Positions 21,218-32,672 of a DNA stretch of 64,000 bases are shown here, one piece after another. The notes beneath the pieces were generated by a model, which had not been told where the DNA came from, made no database searches, and saw nothing but the letters and a program-made list of their open reading frames with translations. Position 1 is the stretch's first letter. Each line of letters starts with the position of its first letter. Source of the stretch: Liolophura sinensis. Its lineage: Eukaryota > Mollusca > Polyplacophora > Chitonida > Chitonidae. Both the position numbers and the translations under genes were made by a program. The stretch is from NCBI RefSeq assembly GCF_032854445.1, contig NC_088300.1:36251608-36315607 (forward strand), read 5' to 3'.

Positions 21218-22350
21218 AGTATAAAAAATGACGACATTGGCCACTGATGCAATAGGTGTAAAGAATGACAAGATAGGCCACTGATATTATAAGGGTAAAA
21301 AATGACGAGATAGGCCACTGTTATTATAAGTGTAAAGAATGACGAGATTGGAAACTGATATTATAAGTGTAAAGAATGACGAGATAGACCACTGATATTA
21401 TAAGTGCAAAGAATGACGAGATATGCCACTGATGTTATGAGTGAAAGAATGACGAGATAGGCCCCCGGTAATATAGGTGTAAAGAAAGACGAGATAGACC
21501 ACTGCTATTATAGGTTAAAAAAATGAAGACATAAAACACTGATATAATAAGTGTAAAGAATGACAGGAAAGACCACTGATATTATAGGTGTCAAAAATGA
21601 CGAGATAGGCCACTGATATTATGAGTGTAAAGAATGACGAGAAAAGGGCACTATTATTATAACTATTATTATAAGTGTAAAAAATGATGAGATTGGCCGC
21701 TGGTATTAAAACTGTAAAGAATGACAAGATAGGTCACTGATATTATAAGTGTAAAGAATGATGAGATAGGCCACTGATATTACAGGTGTAAAGAATGATG
21801 AGATAGGCCTCGGGTATTATAAGTGTAAAGAATGACGAGAAAGACCATGGGTATTATAGGTGTAAAGAATGGCAAGATAGGCCACTGATATTATAGGTTT
21901 AAAAAATGACGAGAGTGGCTACTGATATTATTAGCATAAAAATGATGAGATAGGCCGGTGGTATTATAAGTGTAAAGAATGACAAGATAGGCCACTGATA
22001 TTATAGGTTAAAAAAAATGACGACATAGATCTCTGATATTATAAGTGTAAAGAATGACGAAATAGGCCACTGATATTATAAATGTAAAGAATGACGAGAT
22101 AGGCCACGGGTACTATAACTGTAAAGAATGACGAGAAAGACCACTGGTATTATAAGTATAAAGAATGACAAGATAGGCCACCGATATTATAAGTGTAAAG
22201 AATGATGAGATAGGCCACTGATATTATAGCTTTAAAAAATGACGAGGGAGTCCATTGACATTATTAGAATAAAGAATGATGAGACAGGCCGCTGGTATTA
22301 TAAGTGTAAAGAATGATGAGATAGGCCGCTGATATTATAACTGTAAAGAA
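21190..22350. repeat. 37-bp satellite array, about 31 units (copy 1)
   Basis: The unit is GTGTAAAGAATGACGAGATA followed by GGCCACTGATATTATAA, with frequent single-base variants and occasional 36- or 38-bp units. It is ended by a SINE and, in this copy, nothing of the array follows that SINE. Short ORFs on the minus strand here are by-products of the repeat. Confidence 0.95.
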
Positions 22351-22358
22351 TGACAAGA

Positions 22359-22620
22359 TTTATTTATTTGATTTATTTGATTAGTGTTTTACGCCATATG
22401 CAAGAATATTTCACTTATATGACGGCGGCCAGCATTATGATGGGTGGAACCCGGGCACAGCCCGGGGAAACCCACGACCACCCGCAGGCTGCTGGAAGAC
22501 CTTCACACGTACGGCTAGAGAGGAAGCCAGCATGAGCTTGACTTGAACTCACAGCGACCGCATTGGTGAGAGACTCCTGGGTCATTACGCTGCGCTTGTG
22601 CGCTAACCACGGAGGCCCCA
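22359..22620 (-). mobile_element. SINE-1, nearly full length, in the satellite
   Basis: Reverse orientation, from TTTATTTATTTGATTTATTT through GACGGCGGCCAGCATTATGA to the tRNA-like head ending CACGGAGGCCCCA. Only the 5' flank of the target is left: after the SINE the sequence jumps to GGTCCAACACAAACCAAT. Copy 2 retains the second TSD and the rest of the satellite, so a deletion has removed the right side here. Confidence 0.9.
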
Positions 22621-25600
22621 GGTCCAACACAAACCAATATTCTTTCAGTTACTTTATCTCTTTGCCATATTTTGTCTAGCGAAGTCAGGGCACCGCATAA
22701 TGCTCATTGTTTATCTCACCATGACGATCGATCTGACAACTATTTTGCTTAAATCTTCATGTAAACAACAACGACAACAATATCCGACAGCCTTATCCAA
22801 TAAACCACATTGTATATACTCACAAATTTCTTGGCAGTATTCAGGCTTCTACAAGGAGTTGGTTAATGAGAAACTTTTAACCACAGTTTAGTCTCTGATG
22901 CGTAATTCTTGCATTTTTTCTCGTCACAACACCCCCAGTCCCGCCCGGGGATTGGGTGACTCTAAACCTTAACTTAAACACAAAAATCTAACCGATAACA
23001 TGGTCGACATGGATTATATCATTTTGAACTCAACAAAACTCTCGGACCAGTACGCCGCCCCAAATTAGAGATTAAATGTACAATTTAGATCGTTTTTTGT
23101 TGTTGTTGTTGGTGTTGTTGTTTCTGTTTTAATTGTTGTTTAACGCCACACTGAAGAGATGTTCATTTACCCAACCAGTATGTCATGGATGACCACATTA
23201 AACCAGCTACCCATGGCAAGTTATAATGGCGAACTGCTGGCTGCATTTCATGTGTTGTCCCACAGGCTTTAAAAGCGAACACCTTTCACTTTGTGGGAGA
23301 CTGTAAACCGGGTGGTGTAAAATAATCCCTTTATGGAATAAACATTGCAGTCCGTAACATAAATTACACGTATACTGGGCAGGATTTGCTACCCATAGCG
23401 TAATATTTACTATACTACGGTACCCTTCACCGAGAAGATTTCCTCCATTATGTAACATGTTTAAACGAAGGGTAGGTCTGACCCAAACATGTTTATAACT
23501 GATAAATATATCACCCGAGTAGAAGTGAAAATGATTTAGTATGGCGTCAAACAACAATCAAATAAAAAAGTAAATTAATTAATTAATACTAAAATATTGC
23601 CCCAAAAAATTGTGATCGAGGAATATTCAGGTTGGATCGCTATGGATGTCGGCTTGTATCTATGTGTAATAAGATCGTCAGCGCCTAGGATTAAGATCTG
23701 GGGCCACAAACCTCATGGTTTTCTAATAACACAATGCAGTTTATTGATTTCACATTTTTATTCTCAAGCTACAACCACCTAAGTGCATCTAAAAACCTTG
23801 ACCAATTTTCCATAATGGTTTCCGAAAATAGAACAGAAAATTTGATGTCAAACTAAAATTCTATCGACATAAATGCAGGCGAAATTTTCTACTGTACATA
23901 CAGCTCATATATTCTATTTAGTTACAAGAAAAGCGCATGTCAGATTTCAGTTCCACACCGGTATTTCGATCTCTGCTCGTTTTTGTTCGGCAAGAAAACG
24001 GAAAGCTGCACTAATGACGAACTTAAGAGTAAAGCTAATCAGTTGTGACAGACAGATACGTAAAGTGACTGTGAACGATGTTCAGTGCTGTAATACTTTT
24101 ATACCACTAGCCATAAGCACAGTTGCAGACGTTTGTGTCAGTGTGGATATAACAAACTACAGAACTGATTGTAAAACCAGTGGTGCGACGACAGCATGGC
24201 AAATCGCAGATGGTTAACCGTTCGAGATATAAACGTGTTTACAAAGACACCGACCTCTACGAGAAAACACCAAAGCCAAGTTTGATAAAGGTTACAAAAA
24301 TCAGCTTCAACAAATATATTCATGTTGTGTATATCTTCTTGTTCCTTCCATGAAGCAATGAATAATGCCAAAAAAAAGCGTATAAATACCCTGGATAAAT
24401 CCAAAAGTCGCACAGTTGATGTTACAATATTCCAGCAAAATTTTATTTGCCATCGTCCGGAGACGCACATATTTGAACAGTTGTTGTCGGTGGGTACACA
24501 AAACAACACTAAGGGTAAACAAAGGAAATCGACAGTGAAAGACAGCGAACTAGAACAGAAATAGACCTACAACGGGCAGTGGGAGGAGGGAATGTAATGC
24601 GGCTATAAAATTGGACGCAGAGTGTAACACAACAAAAACAATAACCCCAATACAACAACAACAACAATAACTGTATGACAAATAGTGCAGATCAATGCAA
24701 TCTAGAGGTAAACATATAATTACATATGTGTTACAAGTGGTTAAGCAAAGAAACATTTACTCCAATTGTGTCAGCTTGGCATAGCTACTTTTATACAGGA
24801 AGTACTAAGTGTAATATTTACATGTATACAAAAAGCTGAAGTTGTCCTTGGAGAATTTTATACTGCTTATTAGAAAATATACTGCTTATTTCTCTTCATA
24901 CACATTATATCCTATAACCAGAATTATTATTACTGTTTAATGTTTTATAATTAAAACAATTTAAGTTTAAAAAAATTCTTTCAATTTTCCTTTTTTTAAC
25001 ATCATTTAAATAAATAATTAAGGAGAATATTGAATCTTCTCTGTCACCGAAGATTAATTAATCAGGAGAGTTTGTACTCTGTTTGAGAATAAGGAGATGT
25101 ATGAGACATTTATCCATATTCGGCAACATGTAACGCCAGATTTGACCATTGGGCAACTAGCGGTTGGTTTTTAAACAAGCACAACTTCCAAACGTTCCAA
25201 AATGCAACGGGAATACCGTATTTCTTCACGATGACTTTCTTTCCCTTTCACTATTTACCCTGTAGCGTGTGTGCTTGGTACCGCAACAAAGTTCTACAGC
25301 GATCATATTGTATATTGACATCGATATTGTATCTAATATTATATTTTCTTCAACATTTAATAATAATGAAGTCTGCGAAAACAAGTTCGGATTACAATCA
25401 AACTTGCTCTTAAAATCCCCTCGCTTGGCGCTCAGCCCTGAGAGGTTGCAACAAGCAAACAGGGCCGATTGACCCAGTATAATGTGACTGGTAGGGGTGT
25501 CATATCTGGCGCAATGGCATGATACTTTAATGGGGACAACACTTTGGCGGAATGGACTCGTCCGGTCACAAGGAGACACTATATATGTACACACACCAAT

Positions 25601-26321
25601 CGAGTCCTCGTTGAAAAGTAGGCTAAATAGTATGGGATATGGCTCTACCGGAGCGTGAACAAAAGTGCAGACACCTATAGGGTTGCTATTTTCGGCGTGT
25701 TTGCAGTCTGGCTTGCTCCTATTATTAATAATTGTACAACCTTGCGTGATACCTGTCCTTATCAAGCTTTGTTAACAAAGAAAGTTAAGGTCAACAAGTT
25801 TATCAAAAATATTACACCTGTTAAGCAGTGTGTAATTCTGAATTATCAGACAAGTTCAACCCACGATGAGAGTAAACTAAATATTATCACAAATCTGTTC
25901 TTCTGTCATCATGTTCTAAAAAAATACCATATACTGACTGACAGAAAACCGAATGAAATCTGACTAATTTATACTTCTTACCAAATAGTCCTATCGTCGG
26001 ATCTTTTGCAAAGTCTATATCGATGGATTTTCTAGATCCATGAAAGTAGTTACTTTAAATGCTGTAGGATAAGGCATTTTTTGTCCTTTCACATGTTAAT
26101 ATAATCATCCATATATATACAGAATGATACGAGCATTTATATCAACCTATCACTTCTATATATGGCATATGAGTGCTTTCGATGGTACAATCAGCAAAAG
26201 TGATGTCCTAAATATAAGTGTGAAAACGGCGGCTAAAAACAACCTCGGTTACGTTGCATGTATACAAAGTTGGAGTATGCTTGGGTCTATTAATTCTACA
26301 GACGCCACAAACATGATACTT
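22621..26321. other. Intergenic between satellite and LRR1
   Basis: Contains GTT-type microsatellite near 23094-23123 and a CAA-type run near 24653-24668. The pair of ends ATTGTTGTTTAACGCCACAC (about 23131) and, inverted, ATGGCGTCAAACAACAAT (about 23540-23558) bracket 430 bp like a TIR element. ORFs such as the 179-codon minus ORF at 25226-25765 overlap SINE-2 and are not supported as genes. Collinear with about 42569-46302. Confidence 0.55.
25390..25640 (+). repeat. SINE-2 body, decayed
   Basis: Blocks CCTCGCTTGGCGCTCAGC, CCAGTATAATGTGACTGG, GGTGTCATATCTGG, ACACTTTGGCGG, AGACACTATATATGTACACA and GAGTCCTCGTTGAAAAGT follow the order of the other SINE-2 copies (61905-62200, 30870-31130). The duplicate lies at about 45343-45590. 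Confidence 0.75.
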
Positions 26322-29300
26322 TTACATTAACCTATGGAGAGCACTCTGTGTATACCTGTAGTTAGGATTGGTAATTGTCTGCTGGGAGCTCTCGTTTGCA
26401 TCGACTTCCGATTCGGTGTTATCGTGAACCAACAGAACATCGTTCTCTTCGTCTTGATCGAGTTCGTCGTCCACTCCCTCAACAACACTATTTGTCGCCA
26501 TACACACTGGATTTGGGATTTCCCCTTGGAGACAATGTACTTCTTCCAGAAACGAGTCATATGCACTATCACGACGGCCTGCTATCACCTTTGGCTCGGT
26601 TTCCTCACTGGTGTCTTTGTTTGATACATCTCGTATGTCACTGAATTTGCTCGATGCAATCCTTCCAGGTGACTCTACTGGCTCATAAGGAGGATCTTCA
26701 CTTTCTGGTGCGATTGCTTCAGTCTCAAAACGGATGTTTTGACTCGAGCCCCTTTGCGGCTCAGCTTGACCAGAAGCATGGTTATTGCCAGTATTTCGTT
26801 CATTATCTCCCCTTGATTGTTGAAGCAGGACACTTTCCTTTCGTCTGTCTGGGAGTATGGAATGCCATAGCGAGAGATTCTGTGCTTGTCTAGGTTTACG
26901 CTGGGGCACCGGAGGTTTACACATATCATCATATATCTCGGGTATTTCGTCAGTAGCATTTTCATTATCCGCAGGGAACTCAGTTGTGAGATTCTGTGCT
27001 TGTCTAGGTTTACGCGGGAGCACCGGAGGTATACACATATCATCATATATCTCGGGTATTTCGTCAGTAGCATTTTCATTATCCGCAGGGAACTCAGTTG
27101 TGAGATTCTGTGCTTGTCTAGGTTTACGCCGGAGCACCGGAGGTAAACACATATCATCATATATCTCGGGTATTTCATCAGTAGCATTTTCATTATCCGC
27201 AGGGAACTCAGTTTTGAGATTCTGTGCTTGTCTAGGTTTAGGCTGGGGCATCAGAGGTATAGAAAAATCATCATACATCTCATCAGTAGCATTTTCATTA
27301 TCCGCAGGGAACTCAGTTGGGGTTCCATTGTCTCCCGTGAGTAAATGTACCGCACGGTCAGTACTAACATATTTTACATCATTATTACCCTCACATACCT
27401 TTCGATGTATACTAGTAGGTTCCACGTACAGCTCGATAATAGAACTGCTAGCATTGTACTCGTTTTCCTGTTGACAGAAGCCACGTCGTCGTACGACAAA
27501 GTGAAAAATTAAAAATGCCACAATGCCAGCAAGAATCATTCCAAGCAGTACACCCAGAACAACTGAAAGTTTGTTAAAATCAAAATCTTCATTTTCCGAT
27601 TCTCTTGATCTTTTAGGTTTGGCAGTGACACACGCCTGATAATCCTCCCCCCATCCGGACGTCGCTGCACGCAAACAAACCCAATACGATATGTTAGGTT
27701 GAAGTGAAGTAAATGTGAATTCGTGGGTGAGTATGTGTATGTGGACAGTTTTAATGGGCTGGTCATCGGGTACCTTAGTTAGCTCCAGAAGTAATTCCTC
27801 TACATACTTGTCTCCAGGGCCAGTTAGATGCCACACAGCATGTAGGCTGGAATAGGCCGAAGTATGTACTGATAAATCTATTTCCAAATACGTATCATTG
27901 GCACAAATCTCAGTATGTAATAGCGTGGAACAGTTTTCTGCCAAAACACATTTTACTTGATATCCTTGCAGGTTTAACGGACTGATGCATCGTGCGTAAT
28001 CCATAATGTTCTGTAAGTGACACCGTGTATCTAAATCGGTTAACTCAATTTCTGTTAAATTGCACATTAAAGGGTTACCTGCTAATTTCAGACTTTCTAA
28101 AGAATCTGGCATTTCAGCAAAACTCCCATCAACAGAAGATATTGAATTGTTGGACAAGTCGATGAGCTTCAGGTTCGAGAAAATTTCACCGACGTTGGTT
28201 CCTCTAACCTCCTCAATTTTGTTTTCTGCAAGCAGTAGCCTTTGCAATCGAGTTCTTCCGTTTGCCGCGGATATTCTTCCGATGCCATTCAGCATATTTT
28301 TAGAAATATCAAGAGTTTCAACTTCATTCGCGCCACACAATGTATTTAAATTTCCATCTATGAAATTCCCGGATAAATTTAACAGCAAAAAATGGAATTT
28401 TTGTAATATATATGAGTGACAAGGTGGGAAGTTTGTGATGTGATTATTGGTAAGAGAAACACGTAGCTTAATGCGCTTCTCGCATGCTGAACTCAGCACG
28501 GGATCTCGGGCAAATTTAGCTATTTCGTTGTTGTCTACGTTGAGACCAAATAGTAGCTGGCATCGACGAGGTCCTTTAATATTAATCACAGGAAACTGTT
28601 TCAATTTGTTTTTAGAAACATCAAGATGCAATGTGAAATTAGACGTCTCATCTGCTCGACCAACAAATCGCACCAGTAAGTTTTCAATTTTCTTTATATT
28701 ATTTGATGACACTGATAAAACGATGGTGTACTGTGGATGAAAACTCAAGTCAAACAATCCAGTGATATTGTTTTCAGACAAGTTCAAATGTTCCAGATTT
28801 GTTAAGTTTCGCCAAAACTTACCACGGATTGATGAAATATAATTCCTTTCAAGTCGAAGCACTTTCAGTTTTGTTACTCCTAAAAATATAGATGAAGTTA
28901 ATTCTCCTAAGAGGCAATTGTCGGATAAGTCCAGAGATTCCAGATTGTGAAGATCCATGAAGGTATCAGGTCTAAGGTGTGACAAACAGTTGCCACTAAG
29001 GTTCAAATGCTTTAAATTAGGGCTAACCGCAAAGGCGCGTCGAGACAGAGAAGTCATGTGACTGTCAACCAGATTCAAGCTTGTAACAAATTGCCTAAGA
29101 AAACAGGTCGGCACTCTAGACACATATGTGTGCTCTATAGATATAGATTCGAGTCCATCCATTCCATCAAGAGTAAAACAGTCCAGTTCTGATATAAAGG
29201 AGCCAGTTATGACCAAACGTTGGACTTGAAGGGAGTTGAAATTGGTCTCAGCTCGTGTTACGTTGCGCCCAGCGGATAAAGTTAACGTCCGTATGGCAAC

Positions 29301-29471
29301 ACCGTCTGCTTGAATCTCCGGAAATGGTACTGTCAATTGACAAAACATGTCCGTCATATTCCCAACCACACTACATGAACAGGTACCGTTTCTAAGACAT
29401 GGCTCTTGAGAAACGACTGAGACAATCATACATGTCCACCAAAGGAAAATAGTTGCCCGAAAGAACATCAT
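26322..29471 (-). CDS. LRR1: LRR-FN3 type I membrane receptor-like protein
   Basis: Intronless, about 1049 residues from the ATG at 29471 (the frame opens one GTG codon earlier). There is a signal peptide (MMFFRATIFLWWTCMIVSVV), an LRRNT-like Cys cluster (CLRNGTCSCS), then some 15 leucine-rich repeats to about residue 465 (for example LKHLNLSGNCLSHL), a Cys-containing cap, an FN3-like segment ending YWVCLRAATSGWGEDYQ, and a TM helix near 637-660 (VVLGVLLGMILAGIVAFLIF) followed by RRR. The tail of about 390 residues has no TIR domain. At about 715-865 it carries four repeats of about 38 residues, each with IYDDM or YDDF (three fit YxxM, the PI3K p85 SH2 consensus) and a proline-basic stretch like PPVPQRKP (SH3-type). 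Role inferred: cell-surface recognition or adhesion with phosphotyrosine signalling. The ectodomain resembles Toll-type LRRs; no orthologue is assigned. Confidence 0.9.
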   Translation of the reverse strand: MMFFRATIFLWWTCMIVSVVSQEPCLRNGTCSCSVVGNMTDMFCQLTVPFPEIQADGVAIRTLTLSAGRNVTRAETNFNSLQVQRLVITGSFISELDCFTLDGMDGLESISIEHTYVSRVPTCFLRQFVTSLNLVDSHMTSLSRRAFAVSPNLKHLNLSGNCLSHLRPDTFMDLHNLESLDLSDNCLLGELTSSIFLGVTKLKVLRLERNYISSIRGKFWRNLTNLEHLNLSENNITGLFDLSFHPQYTIVLSVSSNNIKKIENLLVRFVGRADETSNFTLHLDVSKNKLKQFPVINIKGPRRCQLLFGLNVDNNEIAKFARDPVLSSACEKRIKLRVSLTNNHITNFPPCHSYILQKFHFLLLNLSGNFIDGNLNTLCGANEVETLDISKNMLNGIGRISAANGRTRLQRLLLAENKIEEVRGTNVGEIFSNLKLIDLSNNSISSVDGSFAEMPDSLESLKLAGNPLMCNLTEIELTDLDTRCHLQNIMDYARCISPLNLQGYQVKCVLAENCSTLLHTEICANDTYLEIDLSVHTSAYSSLHAVWHLTGPGDKYVEELLLELTKVPDDQPIKTVHIHILTHEFTFTSLQPNISYWVCLRAATSGWGEDYQACVTAKPKRSRESENEDFDFNKLSVVLGVLLGMILAGIVAFLIFHFVVRRRGFCQQENEYNASSSIIELYVEPTSIHRKVCEGNNDVKYVSTDRAVHLLTGDNGTPTEFPADNENATDEMYDDFSIPLMPQPKPRQAQNLKTEFPADNENATDEIPEIYDDMCLPPVLRRKPRQAQNLTTEFPADNENATDEIPEIYDDMCIPPVLPRKPRQAQNLTTEFPADNENATDEIPEIYDDMCKPPVPQRKPRQAQNLSLWHSILPDRRKESVLLQQSRGDNERNTGNNHASGQAEPQRGSSQNIRFETEAIAPESEDPPYEPVESPGRIASSKFSDIRDVSNKDTSEETEPKVIAGRRDSAYDSFLEEVHCLQGEIPNPVCMATNSVVEGVDDELDQDEENDVLLVHDNTESEVDANESSQQTITNPNYRYTQSALHRLM
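26865..27325 (-). repeat. 114-bp coding minisatellite in the LRR1 tail
   Basis: Four units, the first shortened by three codons (no IPE). Each begins EFPADNENATDE and ends RKPRQAQNL. Units are nearly identical in DNA, so they expand and contract by slippage or unequal exchange. The unit length is a multiple of three in both copies, keeping the frame. Confidence 0.95.
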
Positions 29472-29561
29472 CACATCATAGGTTAACTTCGGCGAGAAAA
29501 CTTTCTATGTCCGAACCCCTTGTAGAATAAACCTTAGAGCGTACCTGTGTTTAGTGGGGAG

Positions 29562-29570
29562 GTTTATATC
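29562..29570 (-). promoter_or_regulatory. Possible TATA box of LRR1
   Basis: Minus-strand GATATAAAC lies about 91 bp upstream of the ATG and is preserved in copy 2 at 49648-49656. The spacing would give a 5' UTR of about 60 bases. Only a TATA variant, so moderate confidence. Confidence 0.45.
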
Positions 29571-31467
29571 TACCCTACATTACATACAATATCACAATAC
29601 ACAGGCTGGAAGATAAAGTTTCCCAACCATACAACTTGAGCCAGTCACATACCGGGGTGATTATAATGACTGCCCCGAACCGGATCAGGCATTAATAGAA
29701 GTTTTGGGGGCCAACACAATGGAGGATAATACAGAAACACGAGGGGAATCCCGAGGGAAATTACCCTCAAAACCCGAAAAACGACTCATTTCTTTGCAAA
29801 ATGTGATGTATTTGGGTGACAAGGTTATCAGGTTATAGATGTGGCAATGTTTGTTTATTTGACTGAATTGTATACAGTCCAGACTGAACGTGCAAGTATG
29901 TTAAGACGTACAAATCGAAGTAGTAAAGCCAAAGTGTTGCGTATACTTGTTCCTTGTTACACATTTGTGACGGAGTCAATACCACGACCTGATGACTCTT
30001 CCGGGGTCAGCGTTCAAAAAAAAAACACAAACAGAACATCCACGATAATTTAGCCCTCGGTGTTACATATCACTCCTGATGACTCATCTCTGAAATAGGG
30101 TATACCAACAACACCTTGCACTGGGACCTGTTTCACACTCTTCCCATCCCGCCTAAGGTCGTTTAGTCGGCTAAGGATCATTTCGCCGACTGTCGTAAAT
30201 CGGCTACGTGACTAAACCATTTCAAAAATCAATGATAATAATTTTTTTTAAATTAGACGATAATTTAGCATTCATATCATTTTGAGACAGAGTCTGTAAA
30301 CAAACGGAGACGACTGTCGCAACAAAACGGATGCATTTTAGTAGTTTGTGAGTTTTAAAAAGACTTTATTGCGGTGAAAGAAGATGATTTATTCCTACTT
30401 TTTCTTCAGTTAATAGGTAAGCGCTCAAAAATAAGACACATGCCACATTCAAAGGCGAAATTGCTCCCTCCTGGCCACCTTCGGGGCGTGGTTAAAGCTT
30501 TTGAGCTAATCTAAGACAAAAGACTTAAACCGACAGCCAAATATTATCTTTCAAACACCTTAAGGTGAAGCACCTTAGTGAAATATGCTAGACGAATAGC
30601 CATTTTAACGTGCTAATGATAAAACTTTTGTTTTAACTTTAGAAACGGGCTGTTGAATTTTAAGTGATAAATCACATGGTGTTTATACACACTTTGTTTA
30701 ACCTCATTTACGTGTGATGTTATTCAGTCTTGTCAAAGGCACGTGTTGTGTGTACTGATGCTTGCAATCTGCCGCTTTCTGCAAAATCTCCATATTTCTA
30801 TGTATCTTACACGGTAAAACCAGTACTACACTTTAAAACATCATAGAGTGCATGTCGGGTCGGGTCATACAAACGAGTCATTGCCCTCTCGCTTGGCGCT
30901 GAGCAATGAGAGGTATATCAAAGAAACAGGACCGGTTGATACCGGTGTCAGCATAATGTGGTGTCATGCCTGATGTCTCCGACATGATATTTCAACGGTG
31001 GTAGCACTTTGGCAGCATGTAATTGCCTCTGCCTCAAGAAGACACAGTACATATGCACACTGACTTCTCGTCGTCGTATAACTGAAAACTTGGTAAGTGC
31101 AAAGTAAAACTCCAACATATATATATTTGTTATATCAATACAATATTTGTGCAGTATATGTACACACACCTAATGATTCCTCGTCATTATATGACTGAAA
31201 CGTTGTTCAGTATGACATATAAACCCAAGCATACATACATTAAGTGATGTATGAAAGGGTGCAAAGTTTTAAGCTGGGAATGAATAATACACAGTCACAT
31301 GGCATTCCTCAAAACCGCAACTTTCTCCTCACTAGGCAATATAAGAGACTACATCATAACCCCGGATCATCGACGACAGTGGGACAGTTTTCAAAAATGG
31401 CCACTCGTAACCGGTGAAATCCGGCGAATTCAGTTTACCTTAGGGTTTTATTCTAACTTTTCACGTA
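29571..31467. other. Intergenic downstream end of copy 1
   Basis: No gene is supported. 30120-30235 (GGGACCTGTTTCACAC, CGTTTAGTCGGCTAAGGATC, CGTAAATCGGCTACGTGACT) has the look of a MITE, but I cannot define both ends. A SINE-2 copy follows at 30870-31130. The stretch ends at the duplication junction. Confidence 0.5.
30870..31130 (+). repeat. SINE-2, decayed
   Basis: Order of blocks: GTCGGGTCGGGTCATAC, CTCTCGCTTGGCGCTGAGCA, TGTCAGCATAATGTGGTGTC, GTAGCACTTTGGCAGCATG, AGAAGACACAGTACATATGC, CTTCTCGTCGTCGTATAACT. Its counterpart in copy 2 is at about 50935-51215. Confidence 0.8.
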
Positions 31468-32034
31468 ATTGCACCACGGGCTTTTGTCCTTTCATATTCG
31501 GATTTAATCCTTAATGTCTGAAGAAATTCCGACCAAAGATGGATGAAACATGGGAGATAACTCCCTCACCCAATTCTAAGTTTGATTCAGCCATGGTACT
31601 AGGAGTGAATGAGGTGCTACTTTTTATGCATATACAAGTACATAAACAGTCTGAACAAAACCCTCAATGAGGTATATTAACAACACCCTGAATATCACGT
31701 GTGACCATTTAACATCACGCTTTCCTCACTGATCTCGTTTTATTCTCTGTGCTTTTGTCCTTTCATATTCGGATTTAATCCTTCGTGTCTGATGAAATTC
31801 CGACGTTCATAAAAGGTTATCAGGAAAAAAAATAACTGTAACAATGATAAATGTAAAGTGTAATTATGGATTCCGTGCCAAGGTAAACGAGGAGAAAACA
31901 TTAATAGCTGTCTTCAGAATGTTAAAAGATTGTCTGTTAAGAAAATGTCTGTGAAGTTGTGTTGTATATTGTTGCGCTTGTGTACTCGTATACAGATATG
32001 CCTGAATGACGCTTGTTTGTAAGGTTAGAGGGGT

Positions 32035-32244
32035 ATGTGCGCGGCAATAGCAAAATTCATGCACATATTTCATAATGCCCAGGTTTTCAATATATTTTTA
32101 ATATTTCTTATGTTAAGCTTAGCAGAAGCTGCTTCGCCTGTTTGCTCTGACCTCGGACATGCCGCCAAATACTGGAATGATCTTTTATTCAAAGAAATAA
32201 CTGCCATTAGTGTACGCCCGTGGTGCTACTTCACTCTCACCTGA
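32035..32244 (+). CDS. 69-codon ORF, copy 2
   Basis: Third copy of the ORF at 10872-11081, uninterrupted. It carries four synonymous changes relative to that copy (three at Leu codons 22, 25 and 29, and Ser34) and two replacements (Gln16, Asp39). It now lies upstream of a truncated P450, so if it were merely linked to CYP-A it would have lost its purpose here. Confidence 0.33.
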   Translation: MCAAIAKFMHIFHNAQVFNIFLIFLMLSLAEAASPVCSDLGHAAKYWNDLLFKEITAISVRPWCYFTLT

Positions 32245-32672
32245 CCATGATGTCACTCAGCTGAGACTCTTACAATACATGGGTCAAGGACAAATACCTG
32301 TCAAGAATTGGACAACTCATGCTCACAAAAATCAAGTTCTGGCATATGCAACAGGGCGTGAAAATCATTCATGCAGACATCTGGCGTTGCACACAGTTTG
32401 CCCCTGCTGAATTATCCAGCTATTGTGTGAAGAGAATCCTTGGACAGCGTTTCTGACCGGTTCAAACACGTGCTTGTAACGACCGATCGTCAGATTTAAG
32501 GACGATGGAGTGAACTTCATATGATTCGGTTGGAAGTGTGAGCAAGAGAACTGTAAAGTATATGCATAGGTTGTATTTTGCTGGATAAAGAGTGAATCAG
32601 CCTGGGTAACAGTGCTGACTGTACGCCTATGACGCTCGTGTTCTGTATTCGTTAGGGTTTCTTTGACAGAAA

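Larger units (their letters stand above)
10378..31467 (+). repeat. Tandem segmental duplication, copy 1
   Basis: Collinear with 31468-51553. Anchors are the 69-codon ORF (10872 versus 32035), CYP-A 5' end (11510 versus 32673), CYP-B (16166 versus 33530), the 37-bp satellite (from 21190 versus 38440) and the LRR gene (29471 versus 49557). The right limit is sharp: both copies share TTTTCACGTAA and then diverge, copy 1 running into the start of copy 2. The left limit is blurred by the inverted repeat. Confidence 0.9.

Noticed and set aside
21190-22350. CRISPR-like regular array
   Set aside because: Units are contiguous 37-bp repeats without unique spacers, in an animal genome; this is a satellite.
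24138-24509. 123-codon minus ORF, also present in copy 2 (44088-44474)
   Set aside because: The duplicate ORF has a different frame arrangement because of a homopolymer length change, which argues against coding.
25226-25765. 179-codon minus ORF (and 45178-45717)
   Set aside because: Lies across a SINE-2 copy in reverse orientation, with no domain; identical status in the duplicate is expected from duplication alone.
26857-27474. 205-codon plus ORF (and 46829-47560, 243 codons) with repeated SGISSVAFSLSAGNS
   Set aside because: Antisense shadow of the 114-bp coding repeats of the LRR genes; ORF length follows the repeat.
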